Of a stretch of DNA of 64,000 nucleotides, positions 35,416 through 44,940 are shown one piece after another. Origin of the DNA: JAPPHA01 sp963662815 (lineage in GTDB: Bacteria > Pseudomonadota > Alphaproteobacteria > Rhodobacterales > Rhodobacteraceae); contig CAXXWA010000015.1 of NCBI GenBank assembly GCA_963662815.2, forward strand, positions 1-64,000, given 5' to 3'. The position numbers and the translations under genes were made by a program. The notes under the pieces are model-generated. The model was not told the origin of the DNA, made no database searches, and saw only the letters and a list, made by a program, of their open reading frames with translations. Numbering within the stretch: position 1 is the first letter of the stretch; each line of letters begins with the position of its first letter.

Positions 35416-36717
35416 CTACCCGCCCCCGTTCGCCGCAGGATTGTTCGGATGCGCAGTCCAGTTGGCGTAGTCCTGCTTCACGGTCTGACCCGTTCGCGGG
35501 TCGAGTGCCCCGGCGGGTAGTCTTTCCATCGTGATGCACCCTTCGACGGGGCACACGTTGACGCAAAGGTTGCACGCCACGCATTCCTCGTCGATCACCT
35601 CGTAGACCCGGTCCGGCCGGACCACGATCGCCTGATGGGACGTGTCCTCGCACGCGGCAAAGCAGCGGCCGCACCCGATGCACAGGTCTTCGCTGATCCG
35701 CGCCTTGGTGACGTAGTTCAGGTTCAGGTACTGCCAGTCGGTGACATTCCCGATCGCGCGCCCGCGAATGGCACCGATGTCCGGGTGCCCCTTTCCGTCC
35801 ATCCAGTGCTCCAGGCCCGAGATCATCTCGTGAATGATGCGAAACCCATACGTCATAGCCGCCGTGCACACCTGGACGTTGCCGGCGCCGAGCGCGATGT
35901 ATTCGGCCGCATCTCGCCAGGTGCCGATGCCGCCGATGCCTGAAACCGGCAGGTCGCGCGTTTCCTGGTCGCGGGCGATCTCCGCCACCATGTGCAGCGC
36001 GACAGGACGCACCGCCGGGCCGCAGTAGCCGCCGTGCGTGCCCTTGCCGTCGATTGCAGGCTCGGGACAGAAGGCGTCGAGATCGACTCCGGTAATCGAG
36101 TTCAGCGTGTTGATGAGGCTTACGGCATCAGCGCCGCCCCTTTTCGCCGCACGCGCCGGAAAGCGGATGTCGGTCACGTTCGGCGTTAGCTTCACGATAA
36201 CGGGCATCCGCGTGTTCGCCTTGCACCAGCGGGTCACCATCTCGATGTACTCCGGCACCTGGCCGACGGCGGAACCCATGCCGCGCTCGCTCATGCCGTG
36301 AGGACAGCCGAAGTTGAGCTCGACCGCGTCGGCCCCTGTCTGCTCGACTTCGGCTAGGATGAACTTCCAAGCGTCCTCCTCGCAGGGCACCATCAGCGAC
36401 ACGACCATGGCCCTGTCCGCGTAGTCTCTCTTGACCGACTTGATTTCGCGAAGGTTGACGTCGAGCGGCCGGTCGGTGATGAGTTCGATGTTGTTCATGC
36501 CGATCAGCTGCCTGTCGGCCCCCCAGACGACGCCGTAGCGGGGGCCGTTTACGTTCACGATGTGCGGATCGAGGCCGAGCGTCTTCCAAACCACGCCGCC
36601 CCAGCCGAGATCCAGCGCACGGCGCACGTTGTACTCCTTGTCCGTGGGTGGCGCCGAAGCCAGCCAGAATGGATTCGGCGACCGAATGCCGGCGAACTTC
36701 GTCGATAGATCTGCCAT
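35416..36717 (-). CDS. preA: NAD-dependent dihydropyrimidine dehydrogenase subunit PreA
   Basis: The 433-residue subunit binds FMN in an N-terminal TIM barrel (LSTKFAGIRSPNPFWLASAPP, DAVELNFGCPHGMSERGMGSA) and carries the reactive pyrimidine site. The C-terminus has two 4Fe-4S clusters (CIGCGRCFAAC, CVACNLCVNVCPVEGC). With PreT it reduces uracil or thymine with NADH. A GGAGGAG site is directly before the ATG. It follows preT after 33 bases. Confidence 0.93.
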   Translation of the reverse strand: MADLSTKFAGIRSPNPFWLASAPPTDKEYNVRRALDLGWGGVVWKTLGLDPHIVNVNGPRYGVVWGADRQLIGMNNIELITDRPLDVNLREIKSVKRDYADRAMVVSLMVPCEEDAWKFILAEVEQTGADAVELNFGCPHGMSERGMGSAVGQVPEYIEMVTRWCKANTRMPVIVKLTPNVTDIRFPARAAKRGGADAVSLINTLNSITGVDLDAFCPEPAIDGKGTHGGYCGPAVRPVALHMVAEIARDQETRDLPVSGIGGIGTWRDAAEYIALGAGNVQVCTAAMTYGFRIIHEMISGLEHWMDGKGHPDIGAIRGRAIGNVTDWQYLNLNYVTKARISEDLCIGCGRCFAACEDTSHQAIVVRPDRVYEVIDEECVACNLCVNVCPVEGCITMERLPAGALDPRTGQTVKQDYANWTAHPNNPAANGGG

Positions 36718-36750
36718 CTTCTCCTCCCCGCCCGGATGTCCGGGATCCGT

Positions 36751-38088
36751 TCAGTCCCCGACAAGGAACCGGTGAATGTCTTCTGCCGCGTCGCGGCCCT
36801 CGGCAACCGCGGTGACGGTCAGATCCTCGCCGCCGCCCGTGCAGTCTCCGCCGGCCCACACGCCCTCGAGGCTCGTCCGGCCATTCTCGCACGCCCGAAT
36901 TCGGCCGCCGGCTATCTCGAGACCCCCGGCCAGCAGGTCGAACCGTTGGCCGATGGCCCTGAACAGCTGGTCGACCGGCAGCCGGAACATCTCGCCGGTG
37001 TCCACGAGGTTCCCGCCCTGCTCTCGCGTGCGGACGAACTCGACCTCCCGAACTCGGCCGTCGACAGCGCTCACCCGCACGGCGCGCGCGTTCGTGATGA
37101 TCCGCACGCCGCGACGCAACGCCAGGTCCTGTTCGAATCCGGACGCGTTCATGCGGTCGCGCCCGCGCCGGTAGACGATGCTGACGGTCCGCGCACCGAG
37201 AAGCCGGGACTGCACCGCGGCATCGACCGCGGTCATGCCGCCTCCAATCACGACGACGTCGCGGCCCACCGGAATGCAGCCGGGATTCGCCGCCTGCCGG
37301 AGGTCGGAAATGAAGGCCACGGCATCGTCGACGTTCTCGGCGCTTTCGCCGTCCAGCGCGAGCGCATTCACGCCAGCCAGACCGACAGCAAGGAACACCG
37401 CATCGTAGTCCCTGCGGAGGCCGGCCAGATCGAGATCGTCGCCAAGACAGCCGGGCCGGATTTCGATGCCGCCAATCGACAACAACCAGTCCACTTCGCG
37501 CGACGCGAACCCGCCGACCGTCTTGTACGTTGCGATGCCGTACTCGTTCAGCCCGCCAGGTTTCCGCCGCGCCTCGAAGACAACGACCCGGTGACCCTTC
37601 ATCGACAACCGGTGCGCGCAGGCGAGTCCCGCAGGCCCTGCGCCGATCACCGCCACCCTCCTACCGCTCTCGGGCGCCCGTTCGTACGGGTGAACGTCGG
37701 CGGAAATCAGCGTGTCCGTCGCGTGGCGTTGCAGACGGCCGATCTCCACGGGCGCGCCTTCCGCCGCGGTGCGTACGCAGGCTTCCTCGCACAGCGTCTC
37801 CGTCGGACAGGCGCGCGCGCACATGCCGCCGAGAATGTTCTGGTCGAAGATCGTGCGTGCGGCCGCCTCAGGCATTCCGGTCGAAATCTGGCGGATGAAC
37901 AGGGGAATGTCGATTTCCGTCGGGCAGGCCGTCACGCAGGGCGCATCGTGACAGAAGTAGCACCTGTCTGCGGCCACCTGTGCAGCATGGCTCCCGAGCG
38001 GAGGATGCAGGTCCTCAAAGTTTTCGGCGTATGCCGCCTGAGGCAACCGCCCCGGCGCCACGCCCGCAGAATGTTCGAAGTCCGGCAT
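36751..38088 (-). CDS. preT: Dihydropyrimidine dehydrogenase subunit PreT (FAD/Fe-S)
   Basis: The 445-residue protein has an N-terminal cysteine-rich iron-sulfur domain (CYFCHDAPCVTACPTEIDIPLFIRQI), an FAD-binding Rossmann fold (VAVIGAGPAGLACAH) and an NAD-binding fold (DVVVIGGGMTAVDAA). It passes electrons from NADH to PreA. A longer frame begins at 38157, but ATG 38088 (MPDFEHSAGVAP) has AAAGGA in front and fits the family start. It is the first gene of the eight-gene pyrimidine operon. No local regulator gene is present. Confidence 0.92.
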   Translation of the reverse strand: MPDFEHSAGVAPGRLPQAAYAENFEDLHPPLGSHAAQVAADRCYFCHDAPCVTACPTEIDIPLFIRQISTGMPEAAARTIFDQNILGGMCARACPTETLCEEACVRTAAEGAPVEIGRLQRHATDTLISADVHPYERAPESGRRVAVIGAGPAGLACAHRLSMKGHRVVVFEARRKPGGLNEYGIATYKTVGGFASREVDWLLSIGGIEIRPGCLGDDLDLAGLRRDYDAVFLAVGLAGVNALALDGESAENVDDAVAFISDLRQAANPGCIPVGRDVVVIGGGMTAVDAAVQSRLLGARTVSIVYRRGRDRMNASGFEQDLALRRGVRIITNARAVRVSAVDGRVREVEFVRTREQGGNLVDTGEMFRLPVDQLFRAIGQRFDLLAGGLEIAGGRIRACENGRTSLEGVWAGGDCTGGGEDLTVTAVAEGRDAAEDIHRFLVGD

Positions 38089-38222
38089 TTGGTCCTTTCT
38101 CCCTCCGGAAGCCCTGACATGCAGGATCATATCATCCCGCGAGAGGGAATTTGTCAACGCGCCTCGCGCTCGCCCTGCTGCGCGCCGCCCAATGCGGGCG
38201 CACCGCCGGGCACGCCGGCTGC

Positions 38223-40016
38223 TCAGGTCCGGGCAAGTTGAAGTTCCGCGAGGCGCGCATAGAGGCCGCCCTCCGCGACGAGCTCGCCGTGCGTCCCCTG
38301 CGACACGAGTCGGCCGTCTTCGAGGACCAGGATGCGGTCCGCCTTCTTTACGGTTGCGAGCCTGTGGGCGACGATCAGGGTCGTTCTGCCTGCGGTGAGC
38401 GCCTCAACCGCACGTTGCACGAGCCCTTCGCTCTCCGAGTCTAGCGCCGAAGTCGCCTCGTCGAGCAACAGCACGGGCGCGTCACGGAGAATGGCGCGCG
38501 CTATCGCGATGCGTTGCCGCTGACCGCCGGAGAGGGTTACGCCCCTTTCCCCGAGAGGGGTCTCATAGCCTTCCGGAAGGCGACTCAGGAAGTCATGGGC
38601 GGCGGCGGCTTCCGCCGCGGCAACGACCTCCGAATCGGACGCGCCGAACCGCCCGAACCGGATGTTCTCCATCGCCGAGGCAGCGAAGATCTCCGGCTCC
38701 TGCGGCACATAGGCGAGGTGCCGCCGAAAATCGGACCGTTCCGCCGTCCTGACGTCGATGCCGTCGACCAGGACCTGTCCGCTCTCGGGGTCGAAGAATC
38801 GGAGCAGGAGCCGGAACACGGTCGACTTCCCGGCGCCCGACGCACCGACGAAAGCGACGGTTTCCCCGGGTTGGACCAAGAAGGAGAGATCGTGAACGGC
38901 AGCGAATTCCCGGCGGGAAGGATAGTGAAACCAAACGTTCCTGAAGGTGATTTCACCCCGGACGGCATCCGGAAACCGATCCGGGACATCCGGGTCCCGA
39001 ACGGTGTCGGTCGCGGCAAGAAGCTCCATGAGCCGGTCGGTGGCGCCGGCGGCGCGCTGGATCTCGCCCCAGACCTCCGACAAAGCCGCGACGGCGCCTG
39101 CAACCATGATGGCGAAGATGACGAACTGCACGAGCGCTCCCGGCGTGAGCATCTCGCTCCTGACGTCGCGCGCACCGAGCCAGAGGACCCCGGCGACGCC
39201 GGAAAACACGAAGAAGATGACCAGAATGGTCATCTGGGTCCGGGCGGCAATTCGCCGCGCCGCCGCGGCGAAGGCTTCTTCCGCCAGCGCCCCGAAATGC
39301 GTGCGGCTGGCATCCTCCCGGGTGTATGCCTGAACCGTCTGCGCCGCCGACAGGGTTTCGGCGGCGTTGCCCGAACAGGCGGCAACCCGGTCCTGGCTCG
39401 CCCGGCTGAAGCTGCGAACGCGGCGCCCGAGCACAAGTATGGGCACGACCACCAGCGGCACCACGATGATCGCGGCAGCGGCCAGCTTTGCCGAAGTCAG
39501 GAACATGAGCACCGCGCCGCCCGCAAGGATGAAGATGTTCCTGAGCGCGATCGATGCGCTGGAGCCGACGATGCTCTGGACAAGTGTGGTGTCCGTCGTG
39601 ATCCTGGACAGCACCTCCCCGGTCAGCACGCGTTCGAAGTACGCCGGACTCATCCCGATCATCCGGTCGTAGACGGCTTTCCTGATGTCCGTCACCACGC
39701 GTTCGCCGAGGCGCGACACGAAGTAGTGGCGCAACCCGGAGCCGACCGCAAGCAGCGCGGCGATTCCTATCGCGGCTGCAAAGTACTGGTCCATCATGCG
39801 CGGCGAATGCGCCGAGAATCCGTCAACTACGCGGCGGACGGCGATCGGCAGGGTCAATGCGAGCGCGGCCGTCGCGACCAGGGCGACCATCGTCGCGGCG
39901 AAAAGCCCCCGGTAGGGCCGGATGAAGGGCAAGAGCGCCCCGAGCGAGGCCGCCTGGCCGGCGCCCATGGTCCGGTTTCCGGCTTCGCCCTCTCCGCCTC
40001 CACCTGTACCCGCCAT
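38223..40016 (-). CDS. MsbA/LmrA-like ABC exporter (fused TMD-NBD)
   Basis: This half-transporter of about 597 residues has an N-terminal six-helix membrane domain (IRPYRGLFAATMVALVATAALALTLPIAVRRVVDGF) and a C-terminal ATPase with Walker A GASGAGKST, signature LSGGQRQR, Walker B LLLDEATSALD and H-loop IVAHRLATV. It would work as a homodimer exporting a lipid, drug or peptide, with the substrate unknown. The frame opens at 40157, but the first 47 residues are low-complexity and unlike the family, so ATG 40016 (AGGGTGCAGGC before it) is preferred. It is a separate unit from the pyrimidine operon 135 bases away. Confidence 0.87.
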   Translation of the reverse strand: MAGTGGGGEGEAGNRTMGAGQAASLGALLPFIRPYRGLFAATMVALVATAALALTLPIAVRRVVDGFSAHSPRMMDQYFAAAIGIAALLAVGSGLRHYFVSRLGERVVTDIRKAVYDRMIGMSPAYFERVLTGEVLSRITTDTTLVQSIVGSSASIALRNIFILAGGAVLMFLTSAKLAAAAIIVVPLVVVPILVLGRRVRSFSRASQDRVAACSGNAAETLSAAQTVQAYTREDASRTHFGALAEEAFAAAARRIAARTQMTILVIFFVFSGVAGVLWLGARDVRSEMLTPGALVQFVIFAIMVAGAVAALSEVWGEIQRAAGATDRLMELLAATDTVRDPDVPDRFPDAVRGEITFRNVWFHYPSRREFAAVHDLSFLVQPGETVAFVGASGAGKSTVFRLLLRFFDPESGQVLVDGIDVRTAERSDFRRHLAYVPQEPEIFAASAMENIRFGRFGASDSEVVAAAEAAAAHDFLSRLPEGYETPLGERGVTLSGGQRQRIAIARAILRDAPVLLLDEATSALDSESEGLVQRAVEALTAGRTTLIVAHRLATVKKADRILVLEDGRLVSQGTHGELVAEGGLYARLAELQLART

Positions 40017-40310
40017 GCCTGCACCCTGTTGTCGCTGGGAACGGACGAGCCGCTCGTCGGATTCCCGAGTTGTCTCCGCCGTCGCCCGGCCGACGAGACG
40101 ACGCCGTTCCTGCTCCATTTGCCGACCGCTGGCAAGACCGGCCGGCCGCCGCTCCAACCTCCGTTCACGCCGCGATTGCGGAAATCATGCAACTCGGACT
40201 AAAAACGGAAACTGGCGGTTCCGAACTGTCCGCCGGTCCGGTCGCGCCTCCATCAGGCAGTCATTCTTCGGCGCGGGCACACGAAACCGAACGCAGGAGA
40301 ATCATCGGAT

Positions 40311-42092
40311 ATGTCGGACAAGTCACTAAAGAAGGCCTTTCGCTCGCAGGAATGGTTCGACAATCCGGACAATCCGGGCATGACCGCCCTCTACATCGAA
40401 CGCTATCTCAACCAGGCCTACACGCAAGAAGAACTGCAGGGCGGAAAGCCGGTTATCGGAATTGCCCAGACCGGTTCCGATCTCGCGCCTTGCAACAAGA
40501 TTCACGTGTTTCTCGCCGACCGGGTTCGCGCAGGAATCCGCGACGCCGGCGGCGTGCCCATGGAGTTTCCCGTCCATCCCATCCAGGAAACCGGCAAGAG
40601 GCCGACCGCGGCGCTCGACCGGAATCTCGCCTATCTTTCGCTCGTCGAGGTTCTGCACGGGTACCCGATCGACGGCGTCGTCCTGACGACCGGATGCGAC
40701 AAGACTACGCCTGCAATGCTAATGGGCGCGGCGACGGTCGACCTGCCCGCAATCGTGCTCTCCGGCGGACCGATGCTCGACGGCTGGTGGGACGGCAAGC
40801 TCGCGGGCTCCGGAACGGTCGTGTGGGAAAGTCGAAGGCTTCTTGCCGAAGGCGCCATCGACTACCGGGAGTTCCTGAATAGGGTCTGCGCGTCGGCGCC
40901 TTCGCTCGGCCACTGCAACACCATGGGCACCGCCAGCACGATGAACGCCCTCGCGGAAGCTCTCGGCATGAGCCTTCCGGGCTGCGCCGCGATTCCGGCA
41001 CCGTTCCGCGAGCGCATGGCGATGGCCTACAGGACCGGCCGGCGCGCCGTGGAGCTGGTTTTCGAGGGACTGAGACCGTCCCGGATACTGACGCGAAGGG
41101 CGTTCGAGAACGCAATCGTGGTCAATTCCGCGATCGGCGGTTCGACGAATGCGCCGCCCCACCTGCAGGCGATCGCCCGTCACGCGGGCGTCGACCTGTG
41201 CATCACCGACTGGCAGGACGTCGGCTACGACGTGCCGCTGCTGGCGAACATCCAGCCGGCCGGAGCCTTTCTCGGCGAGGCGTTCTACCGCGCCGGCGGC
41301 GTTCCTGCCGTCATCGGTGAACTTGCCGCGTCGGACCGAATCAACATGGACGTGCTGACCGTCACCGGGAAAGCGCTTTCGGAAACGGCCGGCGGCGTCC
41401 GTTCCGCGGACAGGGACGTGATCCGGACATGCGAAAACCCGCTCAGGAAGAACGCCGGGTTTCTGGTGCTCAAGGGCAACCTCTTCGAAAGCGCGCTCAT
41501 GAAGACATCGGTCATCTCGGACGAGTTCCGCAGGCGTTTCCTGTCAGCGCCCGGCGCGGAGGGTCTGCTGGAGGCGCGCGCCGTGGTGTTCGAGGGACCG
41601 GAAGACTACCACGGGAGGATCAACGATCCGTCGCTCGCCATCGACGACAGGACGATCCTCTTCATTCGCGGCGTCGGCTGCATCGGCTATCCCGGATCGG
41701 CGGAAGTCGTCAACATGCAGCCTCCGGATGCGCTCATCGGCCAGGGCATCAGCCATTTGCCAACCGTCGGCGACGGACGGCAGTCCGGCACCTCCGAAAG
41801 CCCGTCGATACTGAACGCGTCGCCCGAAGCCGCCGTCGGCGGCGGCCTCGCGCTGCTTCGGACCGGCGACAGGGTTAGGCTCGACCTGAACGCCTGCCGG
41901 CTCGATACGCTGGTGGACGACCGGGAATGGCAAAGGCGGCGCGACGAATGGAAACCGCCGGATCTCGAACATCAGACGCCCTGGCAGGAAATCTACCGCG
42001 CGAACGTTGGCCAGCTCGCCGACGGCGGATGTCTCGAACTGGCTACGGCGTACCGGGCGGTCGGCTCCCGCCTTCCGCGCGACAATCACTAG
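40311..42092 (+). CDS. IlvD/Edd-family dehydratase (sugar-acid type)
   Basis: The 593-residue enzyme belongs to the IlvD/Edd iron-sulfur dehydratases and most resembles the xylonate/L-arabinonate branch. Cluster and catalytic blocks are GCDKTTPAML, GHCNTMGTASTMNA, VVNSAIGGSTNAPPHLQAIA and, near the end, ISHLPTVGDGRQSGTSESPSILN. It dehydrates an aldonic acid to a 2-keto-3-deoxy acid. The family text gives no exact substrate. It faces the Fe-ADH gene and overlaps it by 4 bases at the stop codons. Confidence 0.88.
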   Translation: MSDKSLKKAFRSQEWFDNPDNPGMTALYIERYLNQAYTQEELQGGKPVIGIAQTGSDLAPCNKIHVFLADRVRAGIRDAGGVPMEFPVHPIQETGKRPTAALDRNLAYLSLVEVLHGYPIDGVVLTTGCDKTTPAMLMGAATVDLPAIVLSGGPMLDGWWDGKLAGSGTVVWESRRLLAEGAIDYREFLNRVCASAPSLGHCNTMGTASTMNALAEALGMSLPGCAAIPAPFRERMAMAYRTGRRAVELVFEGLRPSRILTRRAFENAIVVNSAIGGSTNAPPHLQAIARHAGVDLCITDWQDVGYDVPLLANIQPAGAFLGEAFYRAGGVPAVIGELAASDRINMDVLTVTGKALSETAGGVRSADRDVIRTCENPLRKNAGFLVLKGNLFESALMKTSVISDEFRRRFLSAPGAEGLLEARAVVFEGPEDYHGRINDPSLAIDDRTILFIRGVGCIGYPGSAEVVNMQPPDALIGQGISHLPTVGDGRQSGTSESPSILNASPEAAVGGGLALLRTGDRVRLDLNACRLDTLVDDREWQRRRDEWKPPDLEHQTPWQEIYRANVGQLADGGCLELATAYRAVGSRLPRDNH

Positions 42093-43234
42093 AGGCAGGC
42101 TTCGTAGAGCCCGCGGGTGTTGTCCGCGTTCATGGCGACGGGATTGCCGCCGACGCTTGGGTCCGCGAGGGCGTTCTCGGCGAGCCACGCAATGTCCGGA
42201 TCGGTGACTCCGAGGCCGGAGAGGCTGGACGGAATGCCGAGGCGCGCGGTCAGTTCACCGACAAAGTCGTGGAAGCCGTCGAAGCCGCCGGCGATTCCCA
42301 TGTAGGCTGCGGCGGCTTCGATCTTTCGCTCTATCGCCGGACGATTGAAACGCAGCACCGCCCGCATAACCACCGCGTTCGTGGTGCCGTGGTGCGTGTC
42401 GTAGCGGGCGCCGACGGGGTGCGAGAGCGCATGGATCGCGCCGAGGCCTTTCTGGAACGCGACCGCTCCCATGGAAGCGGCTGCCATCATCTGACTCCGC
42501 GCCTCGATGTCGGCGCCGTCGTCATGGGCGCGCGGCAGGAACTCCTTGACCAGCCGCATGCCTTCAAGCGCGATTCCCTGGCTCATCGGGTGGAAGTGCG
42601 GCGAGCAGAAGGCCTCGAGGCAGTGCGCGAATGCGTCCATGCCGGTCCCGGCGGTGATCGAAGGCGGCATGCCGACGGTCAGTTCCGGATCAGAGATGAC
42701 CTCTACGGGAAGGATTCGTGGGTGGAAGATAATCTTCTTCTCGTGCGTCGCGGAGTTGGTAATGACCGATGCGCGCCCAACTTCCGATCCCGTGCCCGCG
42801 GTTGTCGGGACCGCGACGTTCGGGGCAATCGCGTCCGCGTCCGCCCGCATCCACCAGTCGCCGATGTCCTCGAAGTCCCAGACCGGTCGGGTCTGGCCGG
42901 CCATGAAGGCGATCGCCTTACCGAGATCGAGGCCGGAACCGCCCCCGAAGGCGACGACGCCGTCGTGGCTTCCGTCCAGGAATGCCGCGATTCCCGCATC
43001 CAGGTTCTTCTCGGTCGGATTCGCGTCGACATCCGAAAAGGCGACGGCGCCGGGGCATGCGGCGACAAGATGATCGAGCGCGGATTGCGCAACGGGAAGG
43101 TTGCGGAGCCCCCTGTCGGTGACGAACAGTGGCCGCGCGATTCCAACTGCGGCGCAGGCATCGCCGAGTTCGCCGATTCTCCCGGTCCCGAACCGGACCT
43201 TCGTCGGGTAGCTCCAGTTGCCGATCAGTTTCAT
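42089..43234 (-). CDS. Iron-containing alcohol dehydrogenase
   Basis: The 381-residue oxidoreductase has the NAD motif GGGSGLDLGKAIA and the metal-site blocks GMDAFAHCLEAFCSP and ALSHPVGARYDTHHGTTNAVV. The frame continues 31 codons upstream, but ATG 43234 (MKLIGNWSYPTKVRFG) follows AGGAAGGCAGGAG and is the usual start. It is the last gene of a minus-strand operon with a glutamine-synthetase-family enzyme and a TRAP transporter, so an alcohol or amino-alcohol intermediate is likely. Convergent overlap with the dehydratase gene is 4 bases. Confidence 0.88.
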   Translation of the reverse strand: MKLIGNWSYPTKVRFGTGRIGELGDACAAVGIARPLFVTDRGLRNLPVAQSALDHLVAACPGAVAFSDVDANPTEKNLDAGIAAFLDGSHDGVVAFGGGSGLDLGKAIAFMAGQTRPVWDFEDIGDWWMRADADAIAPNVAVPTTAGTGSEVGRASVITNSATHEKKIIFHPRILPVEVISDPELTVGMPPSITAGTGMDAFAHCLEAFCSPHFHPMSQGIALEGMRLVKEFLPRAHDDGADIEARSQMMAAASMGAVAFQKGLGAIHALSHPVGARYDTHHGTTNAVVMRAVLRFNRPAIERKIEAAAAYMGIAGGFDGFHDFVGELTARLGIPSSLSGLGVTDPDIAWLAENALADPSVGGNPVAMNADNTRGLYEACL

Positions 43235-43480
43235 GCTCCTGCCTTCCTGATATGCCGCGACCCGAGCCGGGTCAGGTCGCGATGTCCCGCAGCGGACGCG
43301 GAAGTGCCGCGTCCCGAGCCCCTGCAACCGGTCCTGCCGAGCGCCGGATCAAGATCGCCGCGCCGGTTCAAGCGGGCCTCCCCTCCATGCGCCAATGGGC
43401 GGGTCGTCCGCCGCGCGGAACGCCGCGCGCGCATCGATGCCGTCAAGCCGCAAGCGCCGCCGTTCATGGGCGCCGCTGCT

Positions 43481-44848
43481 TCAGGCCCGCTCGAATCCGC
43501 GCGCGACTTCATAGTCGGTGACGCTGGCATCGAAGTGCTCCTGTTCCCACTCGGCTGCGCGCAAGTAGTGGTCGGCCACCTCGCCGCCCCAGGCGGCGCG
43601 CAGCATCTCCGAGCCGCGCAGCGCCTCGACGGCCGCCCGCAGCGTCGCCGGAATGGCGCGGTTCCGGTCCGCCCCGTAGGCGTCGCCGGAAAACGCCGCC
43701 TCGAGTTCCAGCCGGTTCTCGATGCCCGAGATGCCCGCCGCGACCATCGCGGCGAGCGCGAGATAGGGGTTGAGATCCGCCCCGCCGATGCGGCACTCCA
43801 CGCGAACTCCCGGCGTATCCGGCTCGGCAATCCGGTAGCCGGCCGTCCGGTTGTCGACCGACCAGACGGCGCGTGTCGGCGCAAAGGTCCCGGCAGCGAA
43901 GCGCTTGTAGGAATTAACGTACGGGGCGAGGAAGTAAGTGATCTCCGACGAGTGCGCGATCAGCCCCGCGAGATAACGGCGCATGATGTCCGACATGCCA
44001 GCGGGAGCGCCGGGTTCATGGAACGCCGAATTCCCGTCTGCTGCCGCCAGCGACTGGTGCACGTGGCATGATGACCCGGCCGCGTCGTGGTGCCACTTTG
44101 CCATGAAGGTGACGGCGCGATCGTTCAGAAAGGCGATCTCCTTTACCGCGTTCTTGACCAAGACATGGGTATCCGCGGCATCGAGCAGGTCCGAATAGCG
44201 GACGTTGATCTCCTCCTGGCCGGCGTCCGCCTCGCCCTTGGTGTTCTCGACTTGGACGCCGGCGCCATGGAGTCCGTTCCTGACGGCGCGCATGACCTGT
44301 TCTTCCCTGGTCGTCTGGAAGATGTGGTAATCCTCGTTGTAGGGGCTTACCGGCGTCATGCCGCGGTAGCCACGATCCTGCAGTTCCGCGAAACTTTCCC
44401 TGAACATGAAGAACTCGAGTTCGGTCGCGGCGAGCGCGCGGTATCCCAGGGCGGCGAGCCGTTCGACCTGGCGCCGGAGAACCGTGCGCGGCGCATGCGC
44501 CACCGGTTCGTGATCGTGGTGATCGAGAAGGTCGCAGAGGACGAGCGCGGTTCCGTCGAGCCAGGGAACCGTGCGCATTGTCGAGAGATCCGGTTTCATG
44601 ATGTAGTCGCCGTAGCCCGCAGCCCAGCTCGTCGCGGCATAGCCGTCGACGGTGTGCATCTCGAGATCCGTGGCGACAAGGTAGTTGCAGCAGTGGGTCT
44701 CGCGCCATGCGCTCCCGACGAAATGCGCGGCGTGGAAACGCTTTCCCATCAGCCGGCCCTGCATGTCCGGAATGGCGGCGACAACCGTGTCGACTTCGCC
44801 CCTGGACACCCGGTCCCGGAGTTCGTCAAAGGAGAGATTGCCAGCCAT
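43481..44848 (-). CDS. Glutamine synthetase-family gamma-glutamyl ligase
   Basis: A 455-residue GS-family enzyme. The substrate-binding and ATP blocks are present: ATELEFFMF (metal-binding glutamates), AGSSCHVHQSL, PYVNSYKRFAAGTFAP and RVECRIGGADLNPYLALAAMVAAG. Distance from true GlnA and the operon suggest a catabolic gamma-glutamylation of an amine, as in PuuA or GlnT-type enzymes. This is inference. ATG 44848 has AGGGGAAG in front; a start 8 codons earlier is less likely. A TRAP binding-protein gene lies 92 bases upstream. Confidence 0.85.
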   Translation of the reverse strand: MAGNLSFDELRDRVSRGEVDTVVAAIPDMQGRLMGKRFHAAHFVGSAWRETHCCNYLVATDLEMHTVDGYAATSWAAGYGDYIMKPDLSTMRTVPWLDGTALVLCDLLDHHDHEPVAHAPRTVLRRQVERLAALGYRALAATELEFFMFRESFAELQDRGYRGMTPVSPYNEDYHIFQTTREEQVMRAVRNGLHGAGVQVENTKGEADAGQEEINVRYSDLLDAADTHVLVKNAVKEIAFLNDRAVTFMAKWHHDAAGSSCHVHQSLAAADGNSAFHEPGAPAGMSDIMRRYLAGLIAHSSEITYFLAPYVNSYKRFAAGTFAPTRAVWSVDNRTAGYRIAEPDTPGVRVECRIGGADLNPYLALAAMVAAGISGIENRLELEAAFSGDAYGADRNRAIPATLRAAVEALRGSEMLRAAWGGEVADHYLRAAEWEQEHFDASVTDYEVARGFERA

Positions 44849-44940
44849 GTCGCTTCCCCTGCACCTCTTCAATTACATGCGGGCGCCCGGCACGGGCGCC
44901 CGCAATCCGGTTGGACGTCCCAGTTGACCGGAGCGCCGCG

